64,000 nucleotides of DNA from Clostridiales bacterium. GTDB lineage: Bacteria; Bacillota; Desulfotomaculia; Desulfotomaculales; VENG01. How positions within the stretch are numbered: the first letter of the stretch is position 1; each line of letters opens with the position of its first letter. The notes beneath the pieces were generated by a model. That model saw only the letters and a program-made list of their open reading frames with translations, had not been told where the DNA came from and searched no databases. The translations under genes were made by a program, and so were the position numbers. Shown here piece after piece: positions 43,115-52,628 of the stretch. Where the stretch lies: NCBI GenBank assembly GCA_016278505.1, contig JADQBQ010000004.1:25930-89929 (forward strand), in the 5' to 3' direction.

Positions 43115-44931
43115 TAGCTTGCAATCCTCTCCCTTTCAATATTTTGCAATATGGATTGGATTTCAGATAACTGTTCCTCAATCCTATTGATGTTTTCTTC
43201 ATTTCCTTCATACTCTTTTAATGAAAATGCTTCTTTATATTCTCTAAAGAAGCTCTCTACTTGCTCAAGGTTATGCCTCTTCAATTCTAACAGGTCATTA
43301 TCGACTGCTTTAATGGATTTTTCTTCCCAAAGCGATACAGCTTTCCCAACCTGTTTGATAAGTTCTGACTGCCATAGCGCTACTTCATATAAGTAAAAGC
43401 CTGCTTCAACGATAACCGCTGCTGCGGCACCAATCGCCCTCGTTGATGTGGCACCTATTCGACTTAAAAATCTAGCAAGTTGGTTATGAGTCTCCCTAGA
43501 AAAAGTCTTCCCAACTAAGTCACCAGCCTTTTTAAGACCTTTTTTTGCAGCATTTGCAACACCAGCACCTGCTCCGCCAACCCCACCATATTGGCGGAAA
43601 AAGGCTTGAAGTGCTTGGTCAGCAAAACGTTGGGCAACCCTATTACTAACATTTAAAACCAGTTGCTCAAAAGCCCTATTTTCGATATGGATTTTTCTTT
43701 CCAACTTCTGGACAGCGGCATTTAACATCGAATCAATTTCTTCATTTAATTGATCTAACTCTCTTTCAATATAGGCCCTTATATTCTTTGTTTCTTTCTT
43801 AGCAAGCATAGGCATGAGATGTGTTTGGACATACCCTGCACATTCCTGTTGATGAGTCCAACGGTTAGATGATGTAATTTCTGATTGAATGCAAGCAACA
43901 ATTTCATCTGCACTGCTTTTAAACATTTTCTTAGTTGTTGTATTTACTCTTTCAAACGTACTTTCTATTTTAGTTTCCACAACCTGCTTTTTAGCTAGAA
44001 ATTCTGCTGATGTTTCTTCAAGTAATTTCCTCTCTTCATCGGTAACCAACTGTTCCACTTTCCGTTTCTCTAAGTACCCCTGAACATCAAATAGTAAGCT
44101 TTTTTGAAACCCTAAAAGGGAATGATGGAGGGCCATTTTTCTTTTTTCAGAAGAGATTTCATTTTTAATGCTCTCCCACAACTCCTCGGCTGCAGGCAAA
44201 GGCGGTTCACCATCCATGGTAGAGACTTCTCCATGCACAAGATAAACGGGAATCTCTTGATGAAGTAAGTCCTGAACGTGATTTATAATTTCCTTTACTC
44301 TTCGGTCATTTGTCGCTTTATTTTCGGGAGTCCGATTAATAACTAGATAAAATGTCATATCTTCTCTAAACAGCTCTTCAATTAACCCAATGAACTCTGC
44401 ATCACTTTCGTTTACACCTACCCGATAACTGATAACATATATAATAATATCGCTATTCGGCATAAAGGACTTGATAATTTTTTCATGATTTTCATGAATA
44501 GAACCATATCCTGGTGTGTCAAAGAAACGTAGACCTTTCAATCCTTTTGGATAAGATGGAGTTAGTAGCCTTAGCCGTTCATACTGTTCTGGCAAGTTTT
44601 TGCTAAATTGCCCGAACTGTTCTTTAGTTAACGTCTCCAATTTAGCATTTTTAGTAACGGCAAAGTATTCAAAGTTTTTTATAGCTGGATCATCCATGAT
44701 TTCAACAACAGCCCCTGTCGTCGGGTTCGGACCAGTACGAAGGATGTTACTTCCTAAAAGACCATTAAGAATACTGGATTTTCCACTGCTTGTTTCACCA
44801 AGCAGCGTAACAAAGCTCTCTGGATATTCAATGCGTTCTTGCAAAAAATCAAATAGCGTTCTAAAGTCCTGACACGCAACTTTATCAACTACTGTCTTGA
44901 TAGATTTCATATTACTGACTAATTGGTTCAT
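43114..44931 (-). CDS. dynamin-like GTPase (C)
   Basis: 605 residues. The GTPase domain has G1 LLGETSSGKSSILNGLLG, G2 threonine in NPTTGAVVEI, G3 FFDTPGYGSIHENH and a G4-like LVINRTPENK. A long helical stalk follows (about 260-470). Near 455-530 comes a Gly/Ala-rich amphipathic stretch (GGVGGAGAGVANAAKKGLKK, RAIGAAAAVIVEAGFYLYEV), which could be the membrane-binding paddle of bacterial dynamins. A helical tail ends it. Dynamin-like proteins remodel or seal membranes with GTP. It starts 2 nt after the previous GTPase gene's stop and overlaps the next gene by one base. It differs strongly from the other two copies, so these are not recent duplicates. Confidence 0.85.
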   Translation of the reverse strand: MNQLVSNMKSIKTVVDKVACQDFRTLFDFLQERIEYPESFVTLLGETSSGKSSILNGLLGSNILRTGPNPTTGAVVEIMDDPAIKNFEYFAVTKNAKLETLTKEQFGQFSKNLPEQYERLRLLTPSYPKGLKGLRFFDTPGYGSIHENHEKIIKSFMPNSDIIIYVISYRVGVNESDAEFIGLIEELFREDMTFYLVINRTPENKATNDRRVKEIINHVQDLLHQEIPVYLVHGEVSTMDGEPPLPAAEELWESIKNEISSEKRKMALHHSLLGFQKSLLFDVQGYLEKRKVEQLVTDEERKLLEETSAEFLAKKQVVETKIESTFERVNTTTKKMFKSSADEIVACIQSEITSSNRWTHQQECAGYVQTHLMPMLAKKETKNIRAYIERELDQLNEEIDSMLNAAVQKLERKIHIENRAFEQLVLNVSNRVAQRFADQALQAFFRQYGGVGGAGAGVANAAKKGLKKAGDLVGKTFSRETHNQLARFLSRIGATSTRAIGAAAAVIVEAGFYLYEVALWQSELIKQVGKAVSLWEEKSIKAVDNDLLELKRHNLEQVESFFREYKEAFSLKEYEGNEENINRIEEQLSEIQSILQNIERERIAS

Positions 44932-44933
44932 TT

Positions 44934-46748
44934 TTAAATAGCCACCTCTATCTTTTCCAAATAGCTTAAATCGTCTTCAATCTTCTGACGCCGTTCCCCA
45001 ATCTCTTCCTCAGAGAGTTTTATGTTCCGGCGGTGCTCTTCCCTATCAGCTTCTAGTTGTTTCTCTTGTGCTGCTATGAACTGCTCTAAACTTTTATTTA
45101 TACTGGTAAAATAATCGTCAACATGGTCATTGATTGAATTAAGTAAACTATCTTTAAACTCTTCGATTGGTCCTTCTAGATCTGACATTGTAGCTTCCAT
45201 TCGCGTATCCTCAACATATTCCTTTGTTTTCTTTCCGATAAAGCTTGAAAACAAACTAATGCCAATGCCTACCACACCACCTACGACAGTACCAACTGGC
45301 CCCCCAATCGCTGTGCCAATCGCTAAACCAGCATAGATTCCTGTTATTGAACCGCCAATGCCAATGGTTGGTGCCAACCCCTTTTCGTACTTAAATGCTG
45401 ATTCCTTGTAAAAATCAGCAAGACCGTTGTATGTGTCATCCATATTTCTTACTTCCAGGTCTCCGATTTCAACTTCCATGAGCTTTTTCACTTCAAATAA
45501 CTTGTCATTTAATCCTTCAATGGCATCTAAGGCAAACATCTGCTCATTTTCTCGAAGAACCCTGGTTAGAAGATCACCATCAACAACTTTATTACCCGTC
45601 ACCCTCCTCATTTCATTACGTAGGTTTTCTGCTTGTTTCTTACTTTGCACATGTGCGTAGTTTCGCAAATCCGTTTCGAATCGTTGAATACTCAGCCTAA
45701 TTTGTGAAATTTTATCCCTGTTAGAATTAATAATATCCTCAAACTTTCTTTCTTGTTCACGGTACTTTTTACGAAGTGTTTTTCTATCTAACTGGCTGTC
45801 TCGCAATTGTTCTTCAAGCTTGCTTTTGATTCTTCCAACCAATAGTCGAATATCATCTGAAAACTTTTCAAAAATTGTAGTCCGCCATGTTTTCGCGATT
45901 TCTGAAATGTAATTCCTCAACTCCGGAATTCCAGACTCTTCCATAACGACTTCATCATTTTGAAGACAACTATTTAGGGCTTTATATACATTTACAATCC
46001 GGATGTCAATATTTTCGTTTGTTTTGTGGTTTCTTGCAATTTCCGTTAACACATCCTTGTTATGCTTTAAACCCTCATTTACCTCTTTCCAACTTTCATC
46101 TGTCCATTGGTTTTGTATAAACCATGCCTTTGTCAATTTTGGCCATGCGGTGCTTAAAAATACTCGCTCACTTCTGGTGATTGGAGGAACCGTTCTCAAC
46201 AAAAATATTGCTGCAGACAGCTTTTCAATATAATCCATAGTTGTTTTTACATTTCCCTGAGTAAGACTAGATACGCCTGGCAAATCAACAAATACCAGAC
46301 CTTCTTTTAATATGGAATCGTTTTTAAAAATTACAATATGAGATACGTTTTTCTGATTAGCATAATTGTAATAGTTATGTACGTATTGCTCAATTTCCTT
46401 TGCTTCATACAAGATATTCGGTTCTTTTTCATCTAACAAATATACGCAAATCTGGCCATCAATATCTTTACCATATCGAACTTCGACAGGGATACAAGTT
46501 GTTTCGTCAGCATCAACGGGCAAAATCAAGTCATCCATTAATAATGCATTAAGGAGACTACTTTTGCCTGAGCCTTGAACCCCTAATACAGGTATTAAAA
46601 ACTCATCTTTGCTTATGTTATTAAGCTTGTGAGATATGTAATTTTTATACGTCTCCTTTCCTCCATCTCCAGTTAAAATCGGCAAATACCGGTCTGCTAA
46701 TTCCAAAAACCTTTCTTCTTCTATTATTGACTTAATCTTTACTGTCAC
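44934..46748 (-). CDS. dynamin-like GTPase (B)
   Basis: 604 residues. G1 is VLGVQGSGKSSLLNALLMDD, G2 ADETTCIPVEVRYG and G3 VFVDLPGVSSLTQGN; a G4-like motif may be IQNQWTDESW. The stalk (about 280-430) is a long coiled coil (LEEQLRDSQLDRKTLRKKYR). A glycine-rich hydrophobic hairpin (GGSITGIYAGLAIGTAIGG to VVGGVVGIGISLFSSFIG, about residues 460-505) is a strong candidate for membrane insertion. The tail is again coiled coil. It starts at GTG whose G is the last base of the upstream TAG, so it is tightly coupled to the coiled-coil gene. Unequal membrane segments among the three GTPases suggest a hetero-oligomer. Confidence 0.87.
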   Translation of the reverse strand: MTVKIKSIIEEERFLELADRYLPILTGDGGKETYKNYISHKLNNISKDEFLIPVLGVQGSGKSSLLNALLMDDLILPVDADETTCIPVEVRYGKDIDGQICVYLLDEKEPNILYEAKEIEQYVHNYYNYANQKNVSHIVIFKNDSILKEGLVFVDLPGVSSLTQGNVKTTMDYIEKLSAAIFLLRTVPPITRSERVFLSTAWPKLTKAWFIQNQWTDESWKEVNEGLKHNKDVLTEIARNHKTNENIDIRIVNVYKALNSCLQNDEVVMEESGIPELRNYISEIAKTWRTTIFEKFSDDIRLLVGRIKSKLEEQLRDSQLDRKTLRKKYREQERKFEDIINSNRDKISQIRLSIQRFETDLRNYAHVQSKKQAENLRNEMRRVTGNKVVDGDLLTRVLRENEQMFALDAIEGLNDKLFEVKKLMEVEIGDLEVRNMDDTYNGLADFYKESAFKYEKGLAPTIGIGGSITGIYAGLAIGTAIGGPVGTVVGGVVGIGISLFSSFIGKKTKEYVEDTRMEATMSDLEGPIEEFKDSLLNSINDHVDDYFTSINKSLEQFIAAQEKQLEADREEHRRNIKLSEEEIGERRQKIEDDLSYLEKIEVAI

Positions 46749-47488
46749 TATTTGTTAGACCTCCCTCTAAACCACTTTTTGAAAAATGGTTGATTAGCCC
46801 ATTTTATTTCCCTCTCAACTTCTTCAACCCTACTTGAAATATTATTCAGTTCTTTTTCAACACGACTCAAAACCTTGGTTTCTATTTGATCAAGGCATCT
46901 CCCAACTTTGTCCTCAATTGTCTCAAACACGTACTGTACACGAGTTTCATGATCATTTTGTTTTGTTTTAATTTCGTTTAATTGTTCATAAACCTCTATT
47001 TTGATTCTATTGCTACTATCCTTAAACTCTTTACTTTCTTTTTGAACTGATTGGTGAAGTATACTTGTTGTTTCCACAATCGTTGTAATTTGTTTATTTA
47101 AGTTCTTACCAAGTTCCTCGATATTTTCAATTTTTCTAGTAACCAAACTCAGAAGTTCTCTTTTTTCGGCCAGCAATACTTCTTTGACCGCATCAATTTG
47201 TTTTTCACTATCTTTTTTGATTGAATTAACTAGTATATTAAGGTTATCTTCTAAAGTGTCCGTTAAATCCCCCATATCTTCTTCAAGCCGGGTAGTCTCC
47301 TTCGCAATATTTTTTTCTATATCTCTAATATAATCATGCAGCTGGGAAGACATTGCTTGCACCATTCTGTTATTGTCACTCTTAAAACTCTCAAAACTTT
47401 GTTCAACTCCTTTTGACATCCTACTTTCAACTAATTCCAGAATTGATTTCGTTGTCTCATCGACTTCAATCATTACAGATTTGCTCAT
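46748..47488 (-). CDS. long coiled-coil protein, 246 aa (dynamin operon)
   Basis: Almost the whole chain is coiled coil (ESRMSKGVEQSFESFKSDNN through SRVEEVEREIKWA). It ends in an aromatic-basic tip (NQPFFKKWFRGRSNK) that could touch a membrane or GTPase. It sits between two GTPase genes, overlaps the first by 23 nt and shares one base with the second. This position argues that it bridges or regulates them, like partner coils of two-part bacterial dynamins (LeoB/LeoC type); that comparison is inference. Confidence 0.8.
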   Translation of the reverse strand: MSKSVMIEVDETTKSILELVESRMSKGVEQSFESFKSDNNRMVQAMSSQLHDYIRDIEKNIAKETTRLEEDMGDLTDTLEDNLNILVNSIKKDSEKQIDAVKEVLLAEKRELLSLVTRKIENIEELGKNLNKQITTIVETTSILHQSVQKESKEFKDSSNRIKIEVYEQLNEIKTKQNDHETRVQYVFETIEDKVGRCLDQIETKVLSRVEKELNNISSRVEEVEREIKWANQPFFKKWFRGRSNK

Positions 47489-50036
47489 TAAAAATTCCTC
47501 CTCTGCAGTCTATTAGTGCTTTAATAAATGAACGAATATGATCCTCCTCACCAGGAATAGCTGTTAAATATTGATAATTAACTTTTATATTATGTAGGAA
47601 TTCTTGAGCATCTGCGATTATGGTTTTGGGTTCGTTCAGTTGCAAACTCGCCATGGAGTACAGTGGGTTTTTATCGTTCACAAGGACCTTTCCTTTTTTT
47701 AATAAATTAAGTTCACAAATTAGTTCATACAAAACACGAACTGCTTCATCTAAATTGCGACCTTCTTTGAATTCCTGGATTGATTGAATAACGCAGTTTA
47801 TTGGTATTTTATGACAGTTTGGCATTTCATACAGCAAACTCTTAATAAACCTTTTTCTAGCTTGTCCACTTTGTATCAGATGAATTAGTACATAAATATT
47901 ATAATTACCATTTTGTAATAGCAACTTTAGCTCCTTAAACACCTGGGGATGGAGCATCTGTTCATTCACGAACAAGAGTTTATTATTTTTTTTGGGGATA
48001 ACCATTCCGTTATTTTCGAGCTTCTTCTCTTCATCTGTACTGAAGGTTATATTTAAATATCGTTCGGAATAGGACAATAGAGAATGGGTATCCCATCCCC
48101 AGATCAAAGTACGAGTTAAGTTCTTTAGATATTTCCTGTCCTCCCTCTGGACCAACTCCCAACACTTCTTAAAGTGAAGGTTTAGGAAGTGATAACTTAG
48201 TTTAAAAAGGTAAAAGGTTTCTTCTTGAATGCTAACTTGCGAATAATCCTTCGTTGTCTCTTTTGCCTGTGTTTTTTTCTGTGACTTCACCGAAGTAATT
48301 CTTTTAAATTCCTCTTCCCCTTTCACCGTCCTAACGACTCTTTTTATATCTTCCAAGACAGCAACCATTTCTTGCTGTTCCAATAAATTACTGCGTTTTT
48401 GTTCAAGTTCCATACTCTGTCGTTGCACTTCTTCTTTCGCCTTCGTCAAAAATTTACCTAAACGATTTTGCCATTGATCAATAAAACCATAGAAGGAATG
48501 AGATAATTTTTGTTGATAGGAATTTAAACCTTTTGATATAGCTTGAAAATCAATAACCTCAACATCCTTAGTTTGATACTCATAACCCCAATCCTCATCT
48601 AGAAAATCACCAAAAAATCTGGCTATTTTATTACCTAAACCACTTTTTTTTCTTCGATGTTCTTCTTGGATAATTTTCTTTTTTACGGAAAAGTAGTGCT
48701 GGGTGCGAACGGATTTAGGTAAAATATCATTTTCATAATCCTTTGACTGAAGATTTAACAATTCTAAAAAATCACTTACTTTTCCATTCAGGTCCCGTAT
48801 ATTTGCAATAAATGCTTTTTCTATTGTTTTAGCTTCATCTCTTATATAGTTTAGCAATTCTGTGCATGAATCAGTGTCTTCGTTATCTAACATTTCTATT
48901 TTGTTTATTGTTGCTGATGTCTCTTTTTCAAGCTGCACCAGTTTTTCCATGAGAATCTCTCTTGCAGACACTGTTTTATCATTTAGCTGCTTCTGTTTAT
49001 CATGTAGGTATTGCAACTCTCTTTCCTGTTCACTGGTAATTTTCTCAAGAGTTTCCACATCACCGACAATTTTTTCTTCACGTTCTTGGATGCTCGTTAA
49101 ATGTCTTAAAATCTGATTTGTCCGTTCTACATATAACTTTGGCCTAATTATCTTTTCATGCTCTTTCATATTGTCAACTAAAATGTTAAACTTGGATTGT
49201 CTTATTTTCTGACAATCACTCTCTCTCCTACCGTCAACAGCTCTTTTCGCAGATAACTGAACAATATTAACTATCTCATTCAGATTGGGATCAATGCTTT
49301 TTAATATCCTTTCAATTCTCTTAATGTGTTCCCTTGCCACTTGGTCTTTCGTCTTTAATACCTCTCCACCTTTGCCAATTTTAGGTTCCACGGAATCAAG
49401 CATATTTTGGATAATGATTAACGGTTTCTGATGCTCATAAATCGTATGTAATATTTCCCTTGTAATTGAATCGGAGTTTGCTTTTAAAGTGACCACATAC
49501 ATACATAAATCTACAGTTGGTAATAGCATCTCCATCGTGATCTGTTCATGCTTTTCAAGTCCGTGGGCGTCTAATCCAGGGCTATCAATAATTTGTATCT
49601 TCTCAGGAAAAAGAAAGTTGGGTGATTTAACATTAATTATTTTTACTTTATATTTGTTGTTTTCGTTAAAGCGCTCGTCTCCATATATTTGAATTTTCTC
49701 TCTCAATTGATTCTTCGGTATGTTGACAAAGGTTCCATTTTCAAAATAAACTACAGCCTCGACATATTTGCCCTTAGAGCAGGTAATTAATGTACCTGAA
49801 GTAGGTCTAACAGCCGTCGGTAGGATGTCATCTCCTAATATGGCATTTAATAACGTCGATTTACCGCTACTGGTTACCCCTACTAACCCCACTCGAATGT
49901 AATTTTTTTCCCACTGGGACATTCGGTCATTCAACCAATCAATATTGCTTTTGAAATAACCCTTAATGGATTCGTTTTTCGAAAAGACCTTAATTAGTAC
50001 TTGTGCTATTTGTTTCTCGTTTTTAACCTTGTTCAC
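47466..50036 (-). CDS. large dynamin-like GTPase with C-terminal extension (A)
   Basis: About 856 residues. G1 is LVGVTSSGKSTLLNAILGDD, G2 RPTSGTLITC, G3 IIDSPGLDAHGLEKHEQ, and the G4 region is IIQNMLDSVEPK. A helical stalk with coiled coils (about 310-600) lacks an obvious membrane hairpin; KKSGLGNKIARFFGDFLDEDWGY may be an amphipathic substitute. The last 230 residues are an extra helical domain absent from its sister proteins (FYLFKLSYHFLNLHFKKCW, KLLLQNGNYNIYVLIHLIQ). I start it at the GTG at 50036, which follows AGGTGG; the track's 50138 start lacks a ribosome site. It is the first gene of the operon. A soluble partner or sensor role within the GTPase set is inferred. Confidence 0.84.
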   Translation of the reverse strand: MNKVKNEKQIAQVLIKVFSKNESIKGYFKSNIDWLNDRMSQWEKNYIRVGLVGVTSSGKSTLLNAILGDDILPTAVRPTSGTLITCSKGKYVEAVVYFENGTFVNIPKNQLREKIQIYGDERFNENNKYKVKIINVKSPNFLFPEKIQIIDSPGLDAHGLEKHEQITMEMLLPTVDLCMYVVTLKANSDSITREILHTIYEHQKPLIIIQNMLDSVEPKIGKGGEVLKTKDQVAREHIKRIERILKSIDPNLNEIVNIVQLSAKRAVDGRRESDCQKIRQSKFNILVDNMKEHEKIIRPKLYVERTNQILRHLTSIQEREEKIVGDVETLEKITSEQERELQYLHDKQKQLNDKTVSAREILMEKLVQLEKETSATINKIEMLDNEDTDSCTELLNYIRDEAKTIEKAFIANIRDLNGKVSDFLELLNLQSKDYENDILPKSVRTQHYFSVKKKIIQEEHRRKKSGLGNKIARFFGDFLDEDWGYEYQTKDVEVIDFQAISKGLNSYQQKLSHSFYGFIDQWQNRLGKFLTKAKEEVQRQSMELEQKRSNLLEQQEMVAVLEDIKRVVRTVKGEEEFKRITSVKSQKKTQAKETTKDYSQVSIQEETFYLFKLSYHFLNLHFKKCWELVQREDRKYLKNLTRTLIWGWDTHSLLSYSERYLNITFSTDEEKKLENNGMVIPKKNNKLLFVNEQMLHPQVFKELKLLLQNGNYNIYVLIHLIQSGQARKRFIKSLLYEMPNCHKIPINCVIQSIQEFKEGRNLDEAVRVLYELICELNLLKKGKVLVNDKNPLYSMASLQLNEPKTIIADAQEFLHNIKVNYQYLTAIPGEEDHIRSFIKALIDCRGGIFNEQICND

Positions 50037-50505
50037 TTTTATTAACCACCTAGTTTTAACTCTTGTAATATTCATATTAACAGTGCCTAAAGTTGTTAAG
50101 TTTATTTTACCGGTTACACTTCTGGCCGATCTTTGCAAAAGGCCATTAAATCTTTGTATTCAGGTCCCTCCGGCTAGTATCGCCCAATGCAAAAAATTGG
50201 CTGTTTTATTGTGAAGGTGGCGCCATAACAACTTCGGCAAAGGCCAAGTCAAATTTTTAGCTTGTTACTCCACTGTCAAGGGTTTGGTCACTTGGTTATT
50301 AACTATCTCCTCTTCTACAATTGAACTGATTTTTGTCAGTAAAATAATTTCCTTATTTCAATTATCACACTCACCTGTGGCATATGCTAAAAAGCATCAT
50401 AACGGAATTAGTAAGGTACCGTTTAAGATCCCCCTCCCAAGACATAGGGTATTAATTTTTATCTAGGCAAATGCCTCAACAAGGTCAACAACTTGTGTTA
50501 TACCC
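50037..50505. promoter_or_regulatory. leader and promoter region of the dynamin operon
   Basis: About 470 bp with no gene between the WYL stop and the first GTPase gene. On the minus strand it contains AAGTGACCAAACCCTTGACAGT, which starts like the GTGACCAA half of the operators at 32.6 and 37.8 kb but lacks the right half. TTGACA and TTGACT boxes occur, without a convincing -10. It likely holds the operon promoter, and the WYL protein encoded upstream may act here. Confidence 0.4.
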
Positions 50506-51483
50506 CTATTGATATAGTTCCATCATTTCACAAATAGTTTGTTTCATTTCTTCACGAAATTCCGGGGGTGAAATTACTTCTAGATACTGGGCCTGGCTAA
50601 GTAACCACATCTTAACACCCCGACCAAATACTTCTGCTTCTATGACCGAAATATCCCCTTCATAATCTATAACGTGTGCCGTAGGAAGACGATCCAGAAC
50701 TGCTTCCAAGGATTTCCCCCAGAACTTGAACCTAACAGTTAATACGCGCCCTGTTTGCATAAACTGAACGCGTCTGCGTAATTCTCCGTCTTTATATTTC
50801 TCAATTACAGGGTTTGACTCAGAGACACGAAAATGTTCGTCTAAAATCATGTAATTTTGTATATGATCCAGCCTATAAATGGCAGGAAATTCATAGTCAA
50901 AGCCATGAATAAATGCAATTAGGTAAAAGTAAAACTCTGAAAATACTATTCCTTGGGGCTCAAGAACACGTTTAACAATGCTGTTTGAGCCAACCTTCAT
51001 GTAATCAATTTCAATTCTTTTATGCCGATTTATCGCTAAGCTCAGGTGCCAGATGGTTTGTGAAAGTGGTTTGCCATATCGGGTGGGGTTATAGTGGAAA
51101 CGCTCGTGAAGAATAACCTCTTTGACATGTTTGCGCTCCTCAGGAGCACATTGTAAAATCAACTTATCTAGAAGACTTTCCATCTCATATTTTGTTAACG
51201 CCCGGCTCTCCAAGAGAACTTTTGCCGTAAGAAGTACTTCTTGACTGGTTAGCCAAATATGCTCGTCCCGATACAATACATAACCGCATTTTTTCTTGTC
51301 ATATTCAATGAGACTATCGATGGAATAATGGTTAGCCAGGAAATTCCGCAAGTCTTCAATGTCGCGCTGTATTGTTTTTTCACTGACGACGAATTGTGTA
51401 GCATAACGTTTCTTATTAACTACCTTGCCCTTGTGTAAATCCTCATAAATTGCCAATAGCCGTGAAATCCTAGATTCATTCAT
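50506..51483 (-). CDS. WYL-domain transcriptional regulator (second)
   Basis: About 325 residues. An N-terminal winged helix (RYATQFVVSEKTIQRDIEDLRNFL) and a WYL domain (IEIDYMKVGSNSIVKRVLEPQGIVFSEFYFYLIAFIHG) with ligand-groove residues (IYRLDHIQN), then a WCX-like tail. It precedes the dynamin operon on the same strand. WYL regulators upstream of defence operons often repress them until a nucleotide or nucleic acid signal appears. This copy and the one at 30.2 kb are not close relatives, so each half of segment B seems to have its own regulator. The ATG at 51483 follows GGGTGG. Confidence 0.9.
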   Translation of the reverse strand: MNESRISRLLAIYEDLHKGKVVNKKRYATQFVVSEKTIQRDIEDLRNFLANHYSIDSLIEYDKKKCGYVLYRDEHIWLTSQEVLLTAKVLLESRALTKYEMESLLDKLILQCAPEERKHVKEVILHERFHYNPTRYGKPLSQTIWHLSLAINRHKRIEIDYMKVGSNSIVKRVLEPQGIVFSEFYFYLIAFIHGFDYEFPAIYRLDHIQNYMILDEHFRVSESNPVIEKYKDGELRRRVQFMQTGRVLTVRFKFWGKSLEAVLDRLPTAHVIDYEGDISVIEAEVFGRGVKMWLLSQAQYLEVISPPEFREEMKQTICEMMELYQ

Positions 51484-51548
51484 TTCATCCACCCGCTTAT
51501 CATAAATACCTTTTATTTGCGTTTTTGCGCTTAAATTCTATAATTCTG

Positions 51549-51773
51549 TTAATTATTCTCAATTAAATTATTTTTTCCTTTAGCAGATATTGTCGAAATT
51601 TGAGATTTACAACTTCCTTCTTGCGTTAAACAGAAATTATCTTCAAAGAGATCATCCCCAGGTAATGGGTTACCACAGTAAGGACAATTTTTATCATTCA
51701 ACTGACTAAAAGGGGCAGCGGATGCACTCCATTTTTTACAAAAAGTACAACAACTCCAATAAGCCATCTCCAT
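51549..51773 (-). CDS. small zinc-ribbon protein, 74 aa
   Basis: Residues 1-37 hold two cysteine pairs (YWSCCTFCKKW and KNCPYCGNPLPG), a zinc-ribbon layout with spacing of about 21 residues. A Ser/Asn-rich tail follows with two more cysteines. GGGAG/GGAG lies before the ATG. It is 66 nt upstream of the WYL gene on the same strand and may be co-transcribed. Its function is unknown; a nucleic acid- or protein-binding accessory is the usual role of such ribbons. Confidence 0.55.
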   Translation of the reverse strand: MEMAYWSCCTFCKKWSASAAPFSQLNDKNCPYCGNPLPGDDLFEDNFCLTQEGSCKSQISTISAKGKNNLIENN

Positions 51774-51808
51774 TTTCTCCCTTCACATATATAATTCTTA
51801 GTGCAATT

Positions 51809-51991
51809 CTAGTTAATGAAACGGACAATATATGTCCGTGTTCTTAAGCCGGGAGAAATTTTTTCCGGGGATCGCAAATTTATATTTAGATCTGGCTTTA
51901 CACAATCCAGTGAAAAACCGCTCCTGTGCCCCCTAAAATGATATTCACTTTGCGATAGAATAGCTTCCATCATTTCTGCACCTTCTTCCAT
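51809..51991 (-). CDS. short ORF, 60 aa, doubtful
   Basis: Reads MEEGAEMMEAILSQSEYHFR and ends RTRTYIVRFIN. No clear ribosome site and no family. It is listed because it lies in line with the zinc-ribbon gene and shows no competing frame. It may be a remnant. Confidence 0.25.
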   Translation of the reverse strand: MEEGAEMMEAILSQSEYHFRGHRSGFSLDCVKPDLNINLRSPEKISPGLRTRTYIVRFIN

Positions 51992-52628
51992 GGATTACCC
52001 TTGAAGAAGGCTGGAGCAAGGTACTTTATGATTAAACATTTTAATTAACCACCTTACCTAGCTTTATGTCCACTACCCGTTCATCTTTATGCCCGTTGTT
52101 ATTTGCCACCGTTACCCCTCTTTAAGGTAAAAACTTTCCAGTTGGAATTCTTGATCGGTAGTGACTTCTGCCGCCTCCACTTATAACCTTTAGTTTAATT
52201 ACTTTACATTGCTTGTTAGATTACATTTTATAAAAAGATATGCCCATATATTGTCCACCCAAAATATCCATGTAAATTCTTATTCAATATATGTTGTCAT
52301 AAGGGGTATTTACGCAGCCATAGGAAACAGCAGATAGCACAATTAAACCATAAATTGTGAAAGTTAAGAAAAACCACGGAAATAAAAAGCCTACTGTCAT
52401 AAACAGTAGACACTCTAAGGTATATTTTTGTTTGGTCCGGGAAATAACTTTAGATGCACACTACTTTATCGGCATACGACTTCATGGTTTAGATGTATCG
52501 GATAAACGTGTTAATATATTCTAGGATGTATGCATCTAATACCAACATAAAAATTCAATAACCTTTGCTAATCCCTCAATTCTATTGAGTTTAAGCACCA
52601 TTTTTAATGTGAATAAACTACGCACCCA
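51992..52628. other. AT-rich non-coding right edge of the island
   Basis: About 640 bp with no credible gene. CTACTGT-CATAA-ACAGTAG (52391-52409) is a small hairpin. Nothing else was recognised up to the right att repeat; element ends often look like this. Confidence 0.4.

Noticed and set aside
50037-50138. N-terminal extension of GTPase A in the ORF track
   Set aside because: No ribosome site is seen at 50138, and AGGTGG with a GTG at 50036 gives a start close to the usual GTPase length.
50260-50300. Third copy of the TGTGAC palindrome before the dynamin operon
   Set aside because: Only the GTGACCAA half matches; the right half and spacing to a -10 are absent, so it is not counted as the same operator.
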